Positions 7,704 through 16,778 of a stretch of 64,000 nt of DNA are shown piece by piece (positions within the stretch are counted from its first letter, which is position 1; each line of letters begins with the position of its first letter). The translations under genes were made by a program, and so were the position numbers. The DNA lies in assembly GCA_963708325.1 (NCBI GenBank), contig OY970203.1:1860001-1924000 (forward strand), in the 5' to 3' direction. The notes beneath the pieces were generated by a model. The model was not told the DNA's origin, searched no databases, and worked only from the letters and a program-made list of their open reading frames with translations. Source of the stretch: G963708325 sp963708325. Its GTDB lineage: Bacteria > Actinomycetota > Thermoleophilia > Solirubrobacterales > 70-9.

Positions 7704-8236
7704 TGGCCAAGGACGAGTCCGAGGCGATCGGGCTGCACAGCCTGCGGCCCAAGCCCGGGGCGAAAAAGCCGCGCAGGCGGATCGGCCGCGGCGAGGGCTC
7801 CGGCGTGGGCAAGACCTCCGGGCGCGGCCACAAGGGGGCCGGGGCGCGCGCGGGCAGCAAGCGCAAGCCCGGCTACGAGGGCGGCCAGAACCCGATCCAC
7901 ATGCGGATGCGCAAGCTGCGCGGCCCGCACCGCAAGATGTCGATGCCGTTCGAGAAGTTCCGCACCCACACGCAGCCCGTCAACCTCTCCGACCTCGATG
8001 CCCGCTTCAAGTCAGGCGATGACGTGAACCCGGAGACGCTGCGTGCCGCCGGCCTGGCGAAGCGCCGTCATCCCGTCAAGGTGCTGGCCCGCGGTGACGT
8101 CTCCAAAAAGCTGACGGTGCGCGCCCACGCCTTCAGCGCCGCCGCCCGGGAGAAGATCGAGAAGGCCGGCGGGACCTGCGAGATCCTCGCGGACCGGCCG
8201 GCGGCGGACGCGAAGCGGAGTACGCCGGCCGAATGA
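7703..8236 (+). CDS. rplO: 50S ribosomal protein L15
   Basis: L15 is a late-assembly 50S protein. It has 177 residues, slightly longer than the typical 145-150 because of extra N- and C-terminal residues. The conserved Gly-rich N-terminal segment reads RRRIGRGEGSGVGKTSGRGHKGAGARAG when broken at its glycine loops, followed by GYEGGQNPIHMRMRKLRG. The C-terminal half has VKVLARGDVSKKLTVRAHAF. The stop overlaps secY by 4 nt. Confidence 0.96.
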   Translation: MAKDESEAIGLHSLRPKPGAKKPRRRIGRGEGSGVGKTSGRGHKGAGARAGSKRKPGYEGGQNPIHMRMRKLRGPHRKMSMPFEKFRTHTQPVNLSDLDARFKSGDDVNPETLRAAGLAKRRHPVKVLARGDVSKKLTVRAHAFSAAAREKIEKAGGTCEILADRPAADAKRSTPAE

Positions 8237-9504
8237 TCAGAACGATTGCCAACAGCTTCTCGGTCCCCGAGATCCGCAAGAAGCTGATGTTCACGGCGGC
8301 GATGCTGGCGCTCTACCGGCTCGGCGCCTACATCCCCTCGCCCGGGATCGACGTCAGCACCGTCAAGGACATCGAGTCGAACTTCAACGGCTCCAGCATC
8401 CTCGGCTTCCTCAACCTGTTCTCCGGCGGGAGCCTCTCGCGCCTGTCGCTGTTCGCGCTGGGGATCATGCCCTACATCACGGCCTCGATCATCCTGCAGC
8501 TGCTCACGGTCGTGGTGCCATCGCTGGAGCGCCTGCAGAAAGAGGGCGAGGTCGGCCAGCAGAAGATCACCCAGTACACGCGCTACCTCACCGTGGTGCT
8601 CGCCTTCGCCCAGTCGCTGGGCTACGTCTTCCTCTTCCGCTCCTTCCAGAACCAGGCGGGCACCAGCGTCGTCGGCCAGCTCACTGCGGCAAAGGTCTTC
8701 CTGATCGTGGTCTGCCTGACGGCGGGGACGACGCTGCTGATGTGGCTGGGGGAGCTGATCACCCAGCGCGGGATCGGCAACGGGATCTCGCTGATGATCT
8801 TCGCCTCGATCGCGTCGCGGATCCCGAGCGGGATCCAGGCCTGGTGGACCAACCCCGATCAGGTGTTCGTGGTGATGATGCCCTTCGTCGCGCTCGCGGT
8901 GATCGTCGCGATCGTCTTCGTGCAGGAGGGCCAGCGCCGGATCCCGGTGCAGTACGCCAAGCGCGTCGTCGGCCGCCGGATGACGACGGGCGGGTCCACC
9001 TACCTGCCGCTGCGGGTAAACATGGCCGGCGTTATCCCGGTGATCTTCGCCGCCTCGATCATGGCCTTCCCGCCGACGATCGGCCAGCTGCTCAACACTC
9101 CCGCCGCGCTGGACTTCGCCGCCTTCTTCTCCCCGAACAGCTGGCCCTACGTGGCCGGCGAGGTCTTCTTCATCGTCATCTTCACCTACTTCTACACCGC
9201 CGTCACCTTCAACCCGGTCGACCAGGCGGACAACCTGAAGAAATACGGGGGGTTCATCCCCGGGGTGAGACCGGGCCGGCCTACCGCCGAGTATCTCGAC
9301 CGCATCCTCTCCCGGCTGACCTTCCCCGGGGCGCTCTACCTGGGCGCGGTCGCGGCCCTGCCGACGATCCTGATCAACCAGACCTCGGCCAACTTCTTCT
9401 TCGGCGGCACCTCGATCCTGATCGTGATCGGCGTCGCGCTGGACACGGTCAAACAGCTGGAGGCGCAGCTGATGATGCGGAACTACGAAGGCTTCCTGAA
9501 ATAG
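8233..9504 (+). CDS. secY: Preprotein translocase subunit SecY
   Basis: SecY is the channel of the Sec translocon in the cytoplasmic membrane. It has 423 residues with about ten hydrophobic segments. It starts MIRTIANSFSVPEIRKKLMF; recognisable parts are the plug region (GGSLSRLSLFALGIMPYITASI), ERLQKEGEVGQQKITQYTRY, RGIGNGISLMIFASI, and the cytoplasmic loop KKYGGFIPGVRPGRPTAEYL, which contacts SecA and ribosomes. The ATG overlaps the rplO stop (ATGA). Many secreted proteins are encoded nearby and would depend on it. Confidence 0.98.
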   Translation: MIRTIANSFSVPEIRKKLMFTAAMLALYRLGAYIPSPGIDVSTVKDIESNFNGSSILGFLNLFSGGSLSRLSLFALGIMPYITASIILQLLTVVVPSLERLQKEGEVGQQKITQYTRYLTVVLAFAQSLGYVFLFRSFQNQAGTSVVGQLTAAKVFLIVVCLTAGTTLLMWLGELITQRGIGNGISLMIFASIASRIPSGIQAWWTNPDQVFVVMMPFVALAVIVAIVFVQEGQRRIPVQYAKRVVGRRMTTGGSTYLPLRVNMAGVIPVIFAASIMAFPPTIGQLLNTPAALDFAAFFSPNSWPYVAGEVFFIVIFTYFYTAVTFNPVDQADNLKKYGGFIPGVRPGRPTAEYLDRILSRLTFPGALYLGAVAALPTILINQTSANFFFGGTSILIVIGVALDTVKQLEAQLMMRNYEGFLK

Positions 9505-9509
9505 GGGGC

Positions 9510-9602
9510 GGACGCTGCAAACCTGCGCATCTCGGCGTCCTCGCCTGAACGTCTCGCTCACGTACGTTCTCAGTACGCTCGCTTCGCCGTTCAGGCTGCG
9601 TC
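9510..9602. repeat. Palindromic repeat-like element between secY and adk
   Basis: The secY-adk gap of 149 nt contains nested inverted repeats: GGACGC (9510-9515) with GCGTCC (9598-9603), GCCTGAACG (9543-9551) with CGTTCAGGC (9588-9596), and a small inner hairpin CGTAC (9561-9565) with GTACG (9573-9577). No coding frame explains it and there is no U-tract, so it is not a standard terminator. It looks like a REP-type dispersed palindrome, but only one copy is present in this window. Confidence 0.5.
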
Positions 9603-9653
9603 CACCGACCTGCTTGGTTTTCGCGTCCGTTCGTCCTTCCCCCGACATCGACC

Positions 9654-10328
9654 ATGTCTGAGCTCAACCTTGTTCTTCTCGGCCCTCCCGGCAGCGGGAA
9701 GGGGACCCAGGGCGAGCGCCTTCAGGAGGACTTCCGCCTGCCCTACTACGCGACGGGGGACATCATCCGCGCGGCGATCCGTGAGGGGACCGACCTCGGC
9801 AAGCAGGCCAAGCAGTACTCCGACCGCGGCGACCTCGCCCCCGACGAGCTGGTGATCGGGATCATCGTCGAGCGGATCAGCTCCGACGAGGCCGCCGACG
9901 GCTTCATCCTCGACGGCTTCCCCCGCACCATCCCGCAGGCGGAGGCGCTCGATGCCGAGCTGGGGCGCCTGCAGCGCAAGCTGACGGCGGCGCTGCTGAT
10001 CGAGGTCCCCGACGAGGAGGTGGTGCGGCGCCTCTCCGGACGGCGCACCTGCGTGAAGGGCGGGCACGTCTTCCACGTCGAGTTCGACCCGCCCAAGAAC
10101 CCCGACGTGTGCGACGTGGACGGCAGCCGGCTGGTCGTGCGCGACGACGACAAGCCGGAGGTGATCCGCAACCGCCTCGCCCAGTACCACGAGAAGACCA
10201 GGCTGCTGGTCGGCTACTACGACGACCAGGGACTGCTGCGCCACATCGAGGGCTCGCTGCCGCCCGACGAGGTCGGCGACCGGATCAGGGCCCTGCTGGC
10301 GACGCTCCGCATGGAGGAGGAGCTCTGA
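9654..10328 (+). CDS. adk: Adenylate kinase
   Basis: It converts ATP and AMP to two ADP in the cytoplasm. It has 224 residues, the long-LID form. The P-loop GPPGSGKGTQ is at residues 9-18; YATGDIIRAAI and DGFPRTIPQAE are the AMP-binding blocks. The LID segment has only two of the four cysteines of zinc-type LIDs (positions equivalent to the first and third; the fourth is Asp), so tight zinc binding is doubtful. It follows secY as usual, but after a 149-nt gap with a palindromic element. Confidence 0.97.
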   Translation: MSELNLVLLGPPGSGKGTQGERLQEDFRLPYYATGDIIRAAIREGTDLGKQAKQYSDRGDLAPDELVIGIIVERISSDEAADGFILDGFPRTIPQAEALDAELGRLQRKLTAALLIEVPDEEVVRRLSGRRTCVKGGHVFHVEFDPPKNPDVCDVDGSRLVVRDDDKPEVIRNRLAQYHEKTRLLVGYYDDQGLLRHIEGSLPPDEVGDRIRALLATLRMEEEL

Positions 10329-10350
10329 GGCCGCCCGTGGCCCCGCGCCG

Positions 10351-11103
10351 TTGATCCTCAAGAAGACCCCCGAGCAGGTCGAGAAGATGGCGGCCGCCGG
10401 TGCGATCCAGGCGCGCTGTCTGCGGATGCTGGCGGGCAAGTGCGGGCCGGGCGTGACCACGGGCGAGCTGGACGCCGCGGCGGAAAGGTTCATCGACTCC
10501 CAGGGCGGCATCCCCGCGTTCAAGGGGTATCGCGGCTTTCCCGGGTCGATCTGCGCCTCCCCGAACTCGATGGTCGTGCACGGGATCCCGGGCTCCTATG
10601 AGCTGACGCGGGGCGACATCGTCTCCCTCGACGTCGGCGTGATCTACGAGGGCTGGGTGGCTGACGCGGCGATCACCGTCGCGGTCGGCCAGGTCTCGCC
10701 CGTTGCCCAGAGCCTGCTGGAGACGACGAAGAACGCCCTGTTCGAGGCCACCGAGAAGGCGCGCGCCGGCAACCACCTCGGCGACATCTCGGCGGCCGTC
10801 CAGCGGCGCGTGGAGATCGACGGAATGTCCGTGATCCGCAGCCTCGTCGGCCACGGGATCGGACGCGACATGCACGAGGACCCGCAGATCCCGAACTTCG
10901 GCGAGCCCGGCCGCGGCCCTCTGCTGGAGGAGGGGATGGCGCTGGCGATCGAGCCGATGGTCAACGCCGGCACCCACATGGTGCGGATGGGCGACGACGG
11001 CTGGGCGGTGTACTCGCAGGACGGCTCGCTCGCCGCCCACTTCGAGTTCACCATCGCGATCACCGCCGACGGCCCCCGCATCCTCACCCCCTGGCACGAT
11101 TGA
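10351..11103 (+). CDS. map: Methionine aminopeptidase, type I
   Basis: It removes the initiator methionine from nascent proteins. It has 250 residues from a TTG start (MILKKTPEQVEKMAAAGAI); no ATG gives the complete N-terminus. The five metal ligands of the pita-bread fold are visible: Asp in SLDVGV, Asp in VADAAI, His in VGHGIGRDMHED, Glu in AIEPMVN and Glu in HFEFTIAI. It lies 22 nt after adk. infA normally follows; here the stop codon is followed directly by a dispersed repeat and unrelated genes. Confidence 0.96.
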   Translation: MILKKTPEQVEKMAAAGAIQARCLRMLAGKCGPGVTTGELDAAAERFIDSQGGIPAFKGYRGFPGSICASPNSMVVHGIPGSYELTRGDIVSLDVGVIYEGWVADAAITVAVGQVSPVAQSLLETTKNALFEATEKARAGNHLGDISAAVQRRVEIDGMSVIRSLVGHGIGRDMHEDPQIPNFGEPGRGPLLEEGMALAIEPMVNAGTHMVRMGDDGWAVYSQDGSLAAHFEFTIAITADGPRILTPWHD

Positions 11104-11107
11104 TATC

Positions 11108-11160
11108 GGCGCCGAACGCGCAGCGTGAGGCGTCAGGCAGGTGGGGGTCGTGATTCATCG
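11108..11160 (+). repeat. Dispersed 50-bp repeat, copy B
   Basis: It is the fullest copy, from GGCGCCGAACGCG through GGCAGGTGGGGGTCG to TGATTCATCG. It begins 4 nt after the map stop TGA, the same spacing as copies A and C. Read on the minus strand it encodes MNHDPHLPDASRCAFGA, with an ATG at 11158. It marks the point where the ribosomal superoperon is interrupted. Confidence 0.8.
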
Positions 11161-11257
11161 TCAGCCGGGCGATGTCGTGATCTTCCGGTCCCCGAACCGG
11201 CGCGCGCGGCGGCCGCCCCTGTATATCCTGGCGCCCGCGGTGGGGCGGAGGATGCTC

Positions 11258-13957
11258 ATGCGGAGGCGCAACAGGCGAGGCACGCTTGCGGCCGTTTTGG
11301 CGGCGGCCGTCCTGTGCGCCTGCGCGGCGCCCGCGCATGCCGCGGTGCAGGCCTACGGCACCCACGACGCGCGCGGCTTTCGCAACGTGCTGCCGCCCGG
11401 CGAGCACGGGGTCGACAACGCCGCCGACCTGCTCGCCTACGAGGGGAGCAACGCCTACCCCGACCACTGGATCGACCAGCAGCCGCTGTACGAGAACCTC
11501 GTCCAGGGCGACCCGACGCTGACCAACTCCGACATCCACAAGTACTACAAGGACGCGACATTCGGCGTGCGCGCCAACGACGTCGAGTCGACGATCTCGC
11601 CGAAGGCCGGGGTGACGATCATGCGCGACGCGGGATATGGCATTCCCCACATCTACGGCGACACCCGCGACGACGTGATGTTCGGGACCGGCTACGCCAA
11701 TGCCCAGGATCGCCTCTTCCTGATGGACGTCCTGCGCAACACCGGCCGGGCCTCGCTGTCGTCCTTCGTCGGCGGCTCGCCGGGCAACCGGGCGATGGAC
11801 CACGGGCAGTGGCAGCTGGCCCCCTACACCGAGGGCGAGCTGCAGCAGCAGGTCAACCGGGCGGGCGAGTTCTACGGCGCCGCCGGCAACCGCCTCGTCG
11901 CCGACGTGCAGAGCTACGTCGACGGGATCAACGCCTACATCGCCGACGCCACGACCAACCCGGTGCAGCTGATGCCGTCCGAGTACGCCGCGCTGGGGAA
12001 GGTTCCCCAGCCCTGGAAGGTGACCGACGTGATCGCCACCGCGTCGCTGATCGGCGGCATCTTCGGCAAGGGCGGCGGCCGCGAGGTGGACTCGGCGAAG
12101 ACACTGCGGGCGCTGGTCAAGCGGTTCGGGCGCAGCGCCGGCCGCCGCGCCTGGCTCGGCTTCCGCGACAAGAACGACCCCGAGGCGCCGACCACGATCC
12201 TCGGCAGGCGCTTCCCCTACGAGACCACGAATGCCTTCGCCCCCCGCGGCCTCGCGCTGCCCGACCCGGGAAGCGTGCGGAACGCCCCGGTGACGACGGC
12301 GAGGCAGGAGCAGGCGCCGCGCTCCTCCTCGACCTCGGGCTTTGGCGACATCGGCGCCCAGCTCAGCCGCGCCCTGCGCGACGCCCACGCCTCCAACTGG
12401 GAGCTGGTCGGCGCCCGCCACTCGCGGACCGGCCATCCGATCGGCGTCCTCGGGCCCCAGGTCGGCTACTACGTGCCGCAGATCCTGATGGAGGAGGACA
12501 TCCACGGCGGCGGCCTCGACGCCCGCGGCGCGACCTTCCCCGGGGTCGGCCTGTTCATCCTCCTCGGGCGTGGCCGCGACTACGCGTGGAGCGCCACGAC
12601 GGCGACCTCGGACAACGTGGACACCTTCGCCGAGGTGCTCTGCCAGGACAAGTACCACTACCGCTACCACGGCAAGTGCCGGGCGATGCGCAAGCTCGAG
12701 CGCGCCAACGCCTGGACGCCCAACGGCGTCGACCAGACACCGCCGGGGTCCGAGACGCTGACCGCGTACCGAACGGTGCACGGGATCGTCTACGCGCGCG
12801 GCACCGTGCACGGGCACAAGGTCGCGTTCGCGAGCGCCCGCTCGACCTACTTCCACGAGGCCGACTCGGCGCTGTTCTTCTCGCGCCTGAACAACCCGCA
12901 CCAGATGCGCAACGGGCCGCGTTCGTTCTTCCGCGCCGCCCACGACATGAACTTCGCCTTCAACTGGGCCTACCTCGACGACAAGCACATCGCCTACCAC
13001 CTCACCGGCTGGTACCCGCAGCGCTCGCCCCGGACGTCGCCCGACTTCCCGATCCTCGGCACCGGCCAGTACGACTGGAAGGGCTTCAACCCGCAGAAGC
13101 ACATCGCCGACTGGCTGCCGGACCGGCGCCTGCCGCACACGACCGACCCCGATTACCTGGTGTCCTGGAACAACAAGCAGGCGCCGGGCTGGGCGGCGGC
13201 GGACGACCTGTGGAGCTACGGGCCGGTCCACCGCCAGCAGATGATCGCCGACAGGGTGCGGCGCGGCATCCGTGGCGGCCGCAAGATGACCCTGGCTCAG
13301 CTCGTCCAGGCGATGGAGGAGCCGGCGACCCAGGACCTGCGCGCGATCAAGGTGCTGCCGATCCTGCTGCGGGCGATCGGCAACCCGGACGACCCCGCCC
13401 TGCGCAGCGCGCTCGGCAAGCTGCGGGCGTGGAGCCGTGCGGGCTCGCATCGCCGCGACCTGAACAAGGACGGCAGCTACGAGCACAACCAGGCGGTCGA
13501 GCTGATGGACGCCTGGTGGCCGCTGCTGGTCAGCGCCGAGTTCAAGCCGTCCCTGGGCGGCAGGGCCTACGACGCGATCCGCAGCATGACCGGAACCGGC
13601 GACCACACACGGGGCTCTCCGAACGCCCCCGACTTCTTCGACGGCTGGTGGAACTACGTCTCCAAGGACCTGCGCGACCTGTTCGGCCCGGCGCCGCCCG
13701 ACCCGCTCAGCCGCGTCTACTGCGGCCAGGGCTCAGCCCAGCGCTGCCGTCACGCCCTGCGCCGCTCGCTGAGGGCGGCGCTGAACGTGACGCCGCAGCA
13801 GCTCTATGGAAACGGCGACTGCTCCGGCGACCCGCAGCCGAGCTGCTACGACCAGAACCGCTCCACGGTCGCCTCCGCGATCTCGGTGCCGCCGTTCCCC
13901 TTCCAGAACCGGCCGACGTTCCAGCAGACGGTCTCGCTGACGCACGGCGTGCCGTAG
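11258..13957 (+). CDS. Secreted penicillin-acylase-family (S45) hydrolase, copy 1
   Basis: Members are N-terminal-nucleophile amidases that self-cleave into alpha and beta chains and hydrolyse amides such as beta-lactam side chains or acyl-homoserine lactones. It has 899 residues from the ATG at 11258, 6 nt after GGAGG; the ATG at 11252 is too close to that site. A signal peptide follows (RRRNRRGTLAAVLAAAVL, cleavage near AHA-AV). The alpha-chain block GIPHIYGDTRDDVMFGTGYANAQDRLFLMD is typical when read in parts. The probable beta-chain N-terminal nucleophile is Ser379 in HASNWELV. LVSWNNKQAPGW and YEHNQAVELMDAWWPLL are late conserved blocks. Substrate cannot be assigned. A TATCCT box at 11224-11229 may be the -10 element. 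Confidence 0.88.
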   Translation: MRRRNRRGTLAAVLAAAVLCACAAPAHAAVQAYGTHDARGFRNVLPPGEHGVDNAADLLAYEGSNAYPDHWIDQQPLYENLVQGDPTLTNSDIHKYYKDATFGVRANDVESTISPKAGVTIMRDAGYGIPHIYGDTRDDVMFGTGYANAQDRLFLMDVLRNTGRASLSSFVGGSPGNRAMDHGQWQLAPYTEGELQQQVNRAGEFYGAAGNRLVADVQSYVDGINAYIADATTNPVQLMPSEYAALGKVPQPWKVTDVIATASLIGGIFGKGGGREVDSAKTLRALVKRFGRSAGRRAWLGFRDKNDPEAPTTILGRRFPYETTNAFAPRGLALPDPGSVRNAPVTTARQEQAPRSSSTSGFGDIGAQLSRALRDAHASNWELVGARHSRTGHPIGVLGPQVGYYVPQILMEEDIHGGGLDARGATFPGVGLFILLGRGRDYAWSATTATSDNVDTFAEVLCQDKYHYRYHGKCRAMRKLERANAWTPNGVDQTPPGSETLTAYRTVHGIVYARGTVHGHKVAFASARSTYFHEADSALFFSRLNNPHQMRNGPRSFFRAAHDMNFAFNWAYLDDKHIAYHLTGWYPQRSPRTSPDFPILGTGQYDWKGFNPQKHIADWLPDRRLPHTTDPDYLVSWNNKQAPGWAAADDLWSYGPVHRQQMIADRVRRGIRGGRKMTLAQLVQAMEEPATQDLRAIKVLPILLRAIGNPDDPALRSALGKLRAWSRAGSHRRDLNKDGSYEHNQAVELMDAWWPLLVSAEFKPSLGGRAYDAIRSMTGTGDHTRGSPNAPDFFDGWWNYVSKDLRDLFGPAPPDPLSRVYCGQGSAQRCRHALRRSLRAALNVTPQQLYGNGDCSGDPQPSCYDQNRSTVASAISVPPFPFQNRPTFQQTVSLTHGVP

Positions 13958-13982
13958 GCGATCAGCTTCTAGCCGAAGTTCC

Positions 13983-14010
13983 TTGACCGGCTGACGCCGA
14001 GGAGTAACCT
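13983..14010 (+). promoter_or_regulatory. Candidate promoter of acylase copy 2
   Basis: TTGACC (13983-13988) and TAACCT (14005-14010) are separated by 16 nt, a good match to a housekeeping sigma promoter. They lie between the stop of copy 1 and the start of copy 2, so the second copy probably has its own promoter and an untranslated leader of about 50 nt that includes an AGGAGGG stretch. Confidence 0.5.
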
Positions 14011-14066
14011 GAAACGCAGCTGTTCGCCCGTAGGAGGGCGCGGGAGTCGGTCATGAAAGGTCGGTC

Positions 14067-16766
14067 ATGGAAGACCGCGATCGAAAGCCCCTCCTCGCCG
14101 TGCCGCACGCTTGCGTCGCAGCCGTTGTCGTTGCGCTGTGCTGCGGCTTGGTGGGCGCGACGTCCGCGGCGGCCGCCGTCCAGCCCTACGGCACCCACGA
14201 CGGGGGCGGCTTCAGAAACGTGCTTCCGTCGGGTGAGGCCGGGACCGACAACCTGACGCAGTTCGGCGACTTCATCTCCAACAGCATCTTCCCGCCGCAC
14301 TGGATCGACCAGCTGCCGCTCTACCGCAACCTGCTCTACGCCACCCCGACGCTGACGAACGCCTCGATCCGCACGTACTTCAAGGACGCGACGTTCGGCG
14401 TCAAGCCGGCCGACGTCGCATCCACCACCTCGCCGGAGCCCGGCGTGACGATCGTCCGCGACAAGCGCTGGGGCATCCCCCACATCTACGGCGACACCCG
14501 GGGCAAGCTGGCCTTCGGCGCCGGCTTCGCCGGGGCCCAGGACCGCCTGTTCCTGATGGACGTCCTGCGACATACCGGGCGCGCCGACCTCTCCAGCTTC
14601 CTCGGCGGCTCCAACATCGGCTCGGACGAGTCGCAGTGGCAGTTCGCCCCCTACACCGAGGCCGATCTCCGGCGCCAGATCGACCTCGCGCCGGTGATCT
14701 ACGGCGACGTCGGCAGCGAGGCCAAGCGCAACCTCCAGCACTACGTGGACGGGATCAACGCCTACATCGGCGCGGCGATCGGCGATGCCGACCTGATGCC
14801 GGCCGAGTACGCGCTGCTCGGCAAGTCCCCGCAGCTCTGGAAGCCCACGGACGTGATCGCGGTCGCCTCGCTGATCGGCGGCATCTTCGGCAAGGGCGGC
14901 GGCCGCGAGGTGGACTCGGCGCGCACGATGCAGGCATTCGTCACCCGCTTCGGCCGCGACGCTGGGCGCCGGGCCTGGCTGGACTTTCGCTCCAAGAACG
15001 ATCCCCAGGCGCCGACCACGGTCTCCAGGCCCTTCCCCTACGAGACCACCAGCCCGTTTGCGCCGCGCGGCCTCGCCCTTCCCGACCACGGCTCGGTGAA
15101 GCCGGCGCCGGTGGCGCGAGTGGGGGCCGCGGCGAGCGGCGGCAGGACGGGCAGCTTCGGCGGGATCGGCGCTGGGCTGCGGGACGCGCTCGACGGCGCC
15201 CACGCCTCCAACTGGGAGCTGGTCTTGGGCGCGCATTCCCGCACCGGGCATCCGATCGGCGTGCTCGGCCCCCAGGTCGGCTACTACGACCCGGCGATTC
15301 TGATGGAGGAGGACCTGCACGCCCCCGGCGTGGACGCCCGCGGCGCCACCTTCCCCGGGATCAACCTTGTAGTGCAGCTCGGCCGCGGCCGCGACTACGC
15401 CTGGAGCGCCACCACCTCCACGTCGGACAACGTCGACACCTTCGCCGAGGTGCTCTGCCAGGACAAGTTCCACTACCTCTACAAGGGCAGGTGCCGGGCG
15501 ATGCGCAAGCTCGTGCGCACGAACAGCTGGAGCCCGAACCTGATCGACTCGACACCTGCCGGCAGCGAGACGATGACCGCCTACCGGACCATCCACGGGA
15601 TCGTCTACGCGCGCGGGACGGTGCACGGCCAGGACGTCGCCTTCGTGCGCGCCCGCACGACCTACTTCCGCGAGGCGGACTCGGTGATCGGCTTCAGCAT
15701 GCTCAACGACCCGGGCTTCGTCACGGGGCCGCGGCGGTTCGAGCGCGCCGCCTCGAAGATCAACTTCCTCTTCAACTGGTCCTACATCGACCGCAACAAC
15801 ATCGCCTACTACATGTCCGGCGCGCTGCCGGCGCGGGCCCGCGGGACATCACCCGACTTCCCGGTCCTCGGCACCGGCCAGTACGACTGGCGCGGGTTCA
15901 ACCCGTCGCTCCACAGCGAGAAGGTGATCGGGTTCTCCCGTCACCCCCATGCCATCAACCCCGACTTCCTCGTCTCGTGGAACAACAAGCAGGCGCCGCT
16001 GTGGTCGGCGGCCGACGACCAGTACGCCTACGGCCCCCTTCACCGCTCGCAGATGATCGCCGACAAGGTGCGGCGGGGGACGTCGGGACGCAGGATGAAC
16101 CTCGCCCAGCTCGTCCAGGCGATGGAGGAGCCGGCCACCCAGGACCTGCGCGGGTATGCGGCGCTGCCGCAGATCCTGCGCGCGATCGGCCAGCCCGACG
16201 ATCCCGCGCTTCAGCAGGCGCTCGGCAGGCTGCGCGCCTGGCACCGCGCCGGCGCCCACCGCCGCGACCTCAACCAGGACGGCAGCTACGAGCACAACCA
16301 GGCGGTTGAGCTGATGGACGCCTGGTGGCCGCTGCTGGTGAAGGCCGAGTTTGCGCCCTCGCTCGGCAAGGCGGCGTTCGACAGGCTGCAGAGGATGATC
16401 GCGCTGGGCGACCACACCGGCCGCTCGCCCAACCCACCCGACTTCTTCGACGGATGGTGGGGCTACGTGGTCAAGGACCTGCGCGACCTCTTCGGGTCGC
16501 CCCCAACCGCCCCCTACAGCCGCGTCTACTGCGGCCAGGGGTCGGCGCAGCGCTGTCGCCACGCGCTGCGGCGCTCGCTGCGCGACGCGCTTCAGGTGAC
16601 TCCGCAGCAGCTCTACGGCTTCGGCGGCTGCGTCGCCGACCCCGAGCCGAGCTGCTTCGACCAGAACCGCTTCCGCACGACCTCGGCGATCTCGCTTGCG
16701 CCGTTCCCGTTCCAGAACCGCCCGGTGTTCCAGCAGACGGTCTCGGTCGGGCACGGCGTGCCCTGA
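14067..16766 (+). CDS. Secreted penicillin-acylase-family (S45) hydrolase, copy 2
   Basis: It is a tandem paralogue of the preceding gene with the same length, 899 residues, and long identical blocks throughout (for example VDGINAYI, IGGIFGKGGGREVDSA, YEHNQAVELMDAWWPLL). The N-terminus MEDRDRKPLLAVPHACVAA leads into a hydrophobic signal segment ending near SAAAAV. The predicted nucleophile is Ser381 in HASNWELV. An out-of-frame ATG at 14053 is closer to the AGGAGGG site, so the start at 14067 is less certain than the frame. The two copies differ most in the spacer before the nucleophile. The gene runs toward the minus-strand protease gene and ends 12 nt from it. Confidence 0.87.
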   Translation: MEDRDRKPLLAVPHACVAAVVVALCCGLVGATSAAAAVQPYGTHDGGGFRNVLPSGEAGTDNLTQFGDFISNSIFPPHWIDQLPLYRNLLYATPTLTNASIRTYFKDATFGVKPADVASTTSPEPGVTIVRDKRWGIPHIYGDTRGKLAFGAGFAGAQDRLFLMDVLRHTGRADLSSFLGGSNIGSDESQWQFAPYTEADLRRQIDLAPVIYGDVGSEAKRNLQHYVDGINAYIGAAIGDADLMPAEYALLGKSPQLWKPTDVIAVASLIGGIFGKGGGREVDSARTMQAFVTRFGRDAGRRAWLDFRSKNDPQAPTTVSRPFPYETTSPFAPRGLALPDHGSVKPAPVARVGAAASGGRTGSFGGIGAGLRDALDGAHASNWELVLGAHSRTGHPIGVLGPQVGYYDPAILMEEDLHAPGVDARGATFPGINLVVQLGRGRDYAWSATTSTSDNVDTFAEVLCQDKFHYLYKGRCRAMRKLVRTNSWSPNLIDSTPAGSETMTAYRTIHGIVYARGTVHGQDVAFVRARTTYFREADSVIGFSMLNDPGFVTGPRRFERAASKINFLFNWSYIDRNNIAYYMSGALPARARGTSPDFPVLGTGQYDWRGFNPSLHSEKVIGFSRHPHAINPDFLVSWNNKQAPLWSAADDQYAYGPLHRSQMIADKVRRGTSGRRMNLAQLVQAMEEPATQDLRGYAALPQILRAIGQPDDPALQQALGRLRAWHRAGAHRRDLNQDGSYEHNQAVELMDAWWPLLVKAEFAPSLGKAAFDRLQRMIALGDHTGRSPNPPDFFDGWWGYVVKDLRDLFGSPPTAPYSRVYCGQGSAQRCRHALRRSLRDALQVTPQQLYGFGGCVADPEPSCFDQNRFRTTSAISLAPFPFQNRPVFQQTVSVGHGVP

Positions 16767-16778
16767 CGGGCACCGGGC

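Noticed and set aside
11084..13606. Very long open frame (840 codons) antisense to acylase copy 1
   Set aside because: It mirrors the codon structure of the sense gene (Val/Gly/Arg-rich, no motif) and contains no recognisable domain; long antisense frames are expected at this GC content.
14053..14256. ATG at 14053, closer to the AGGAGGG site upstream of acylase copy 2
   Set aside because: It opens a different frame with no signal peptide or acylase homology; the acylase frame starts at 14067.
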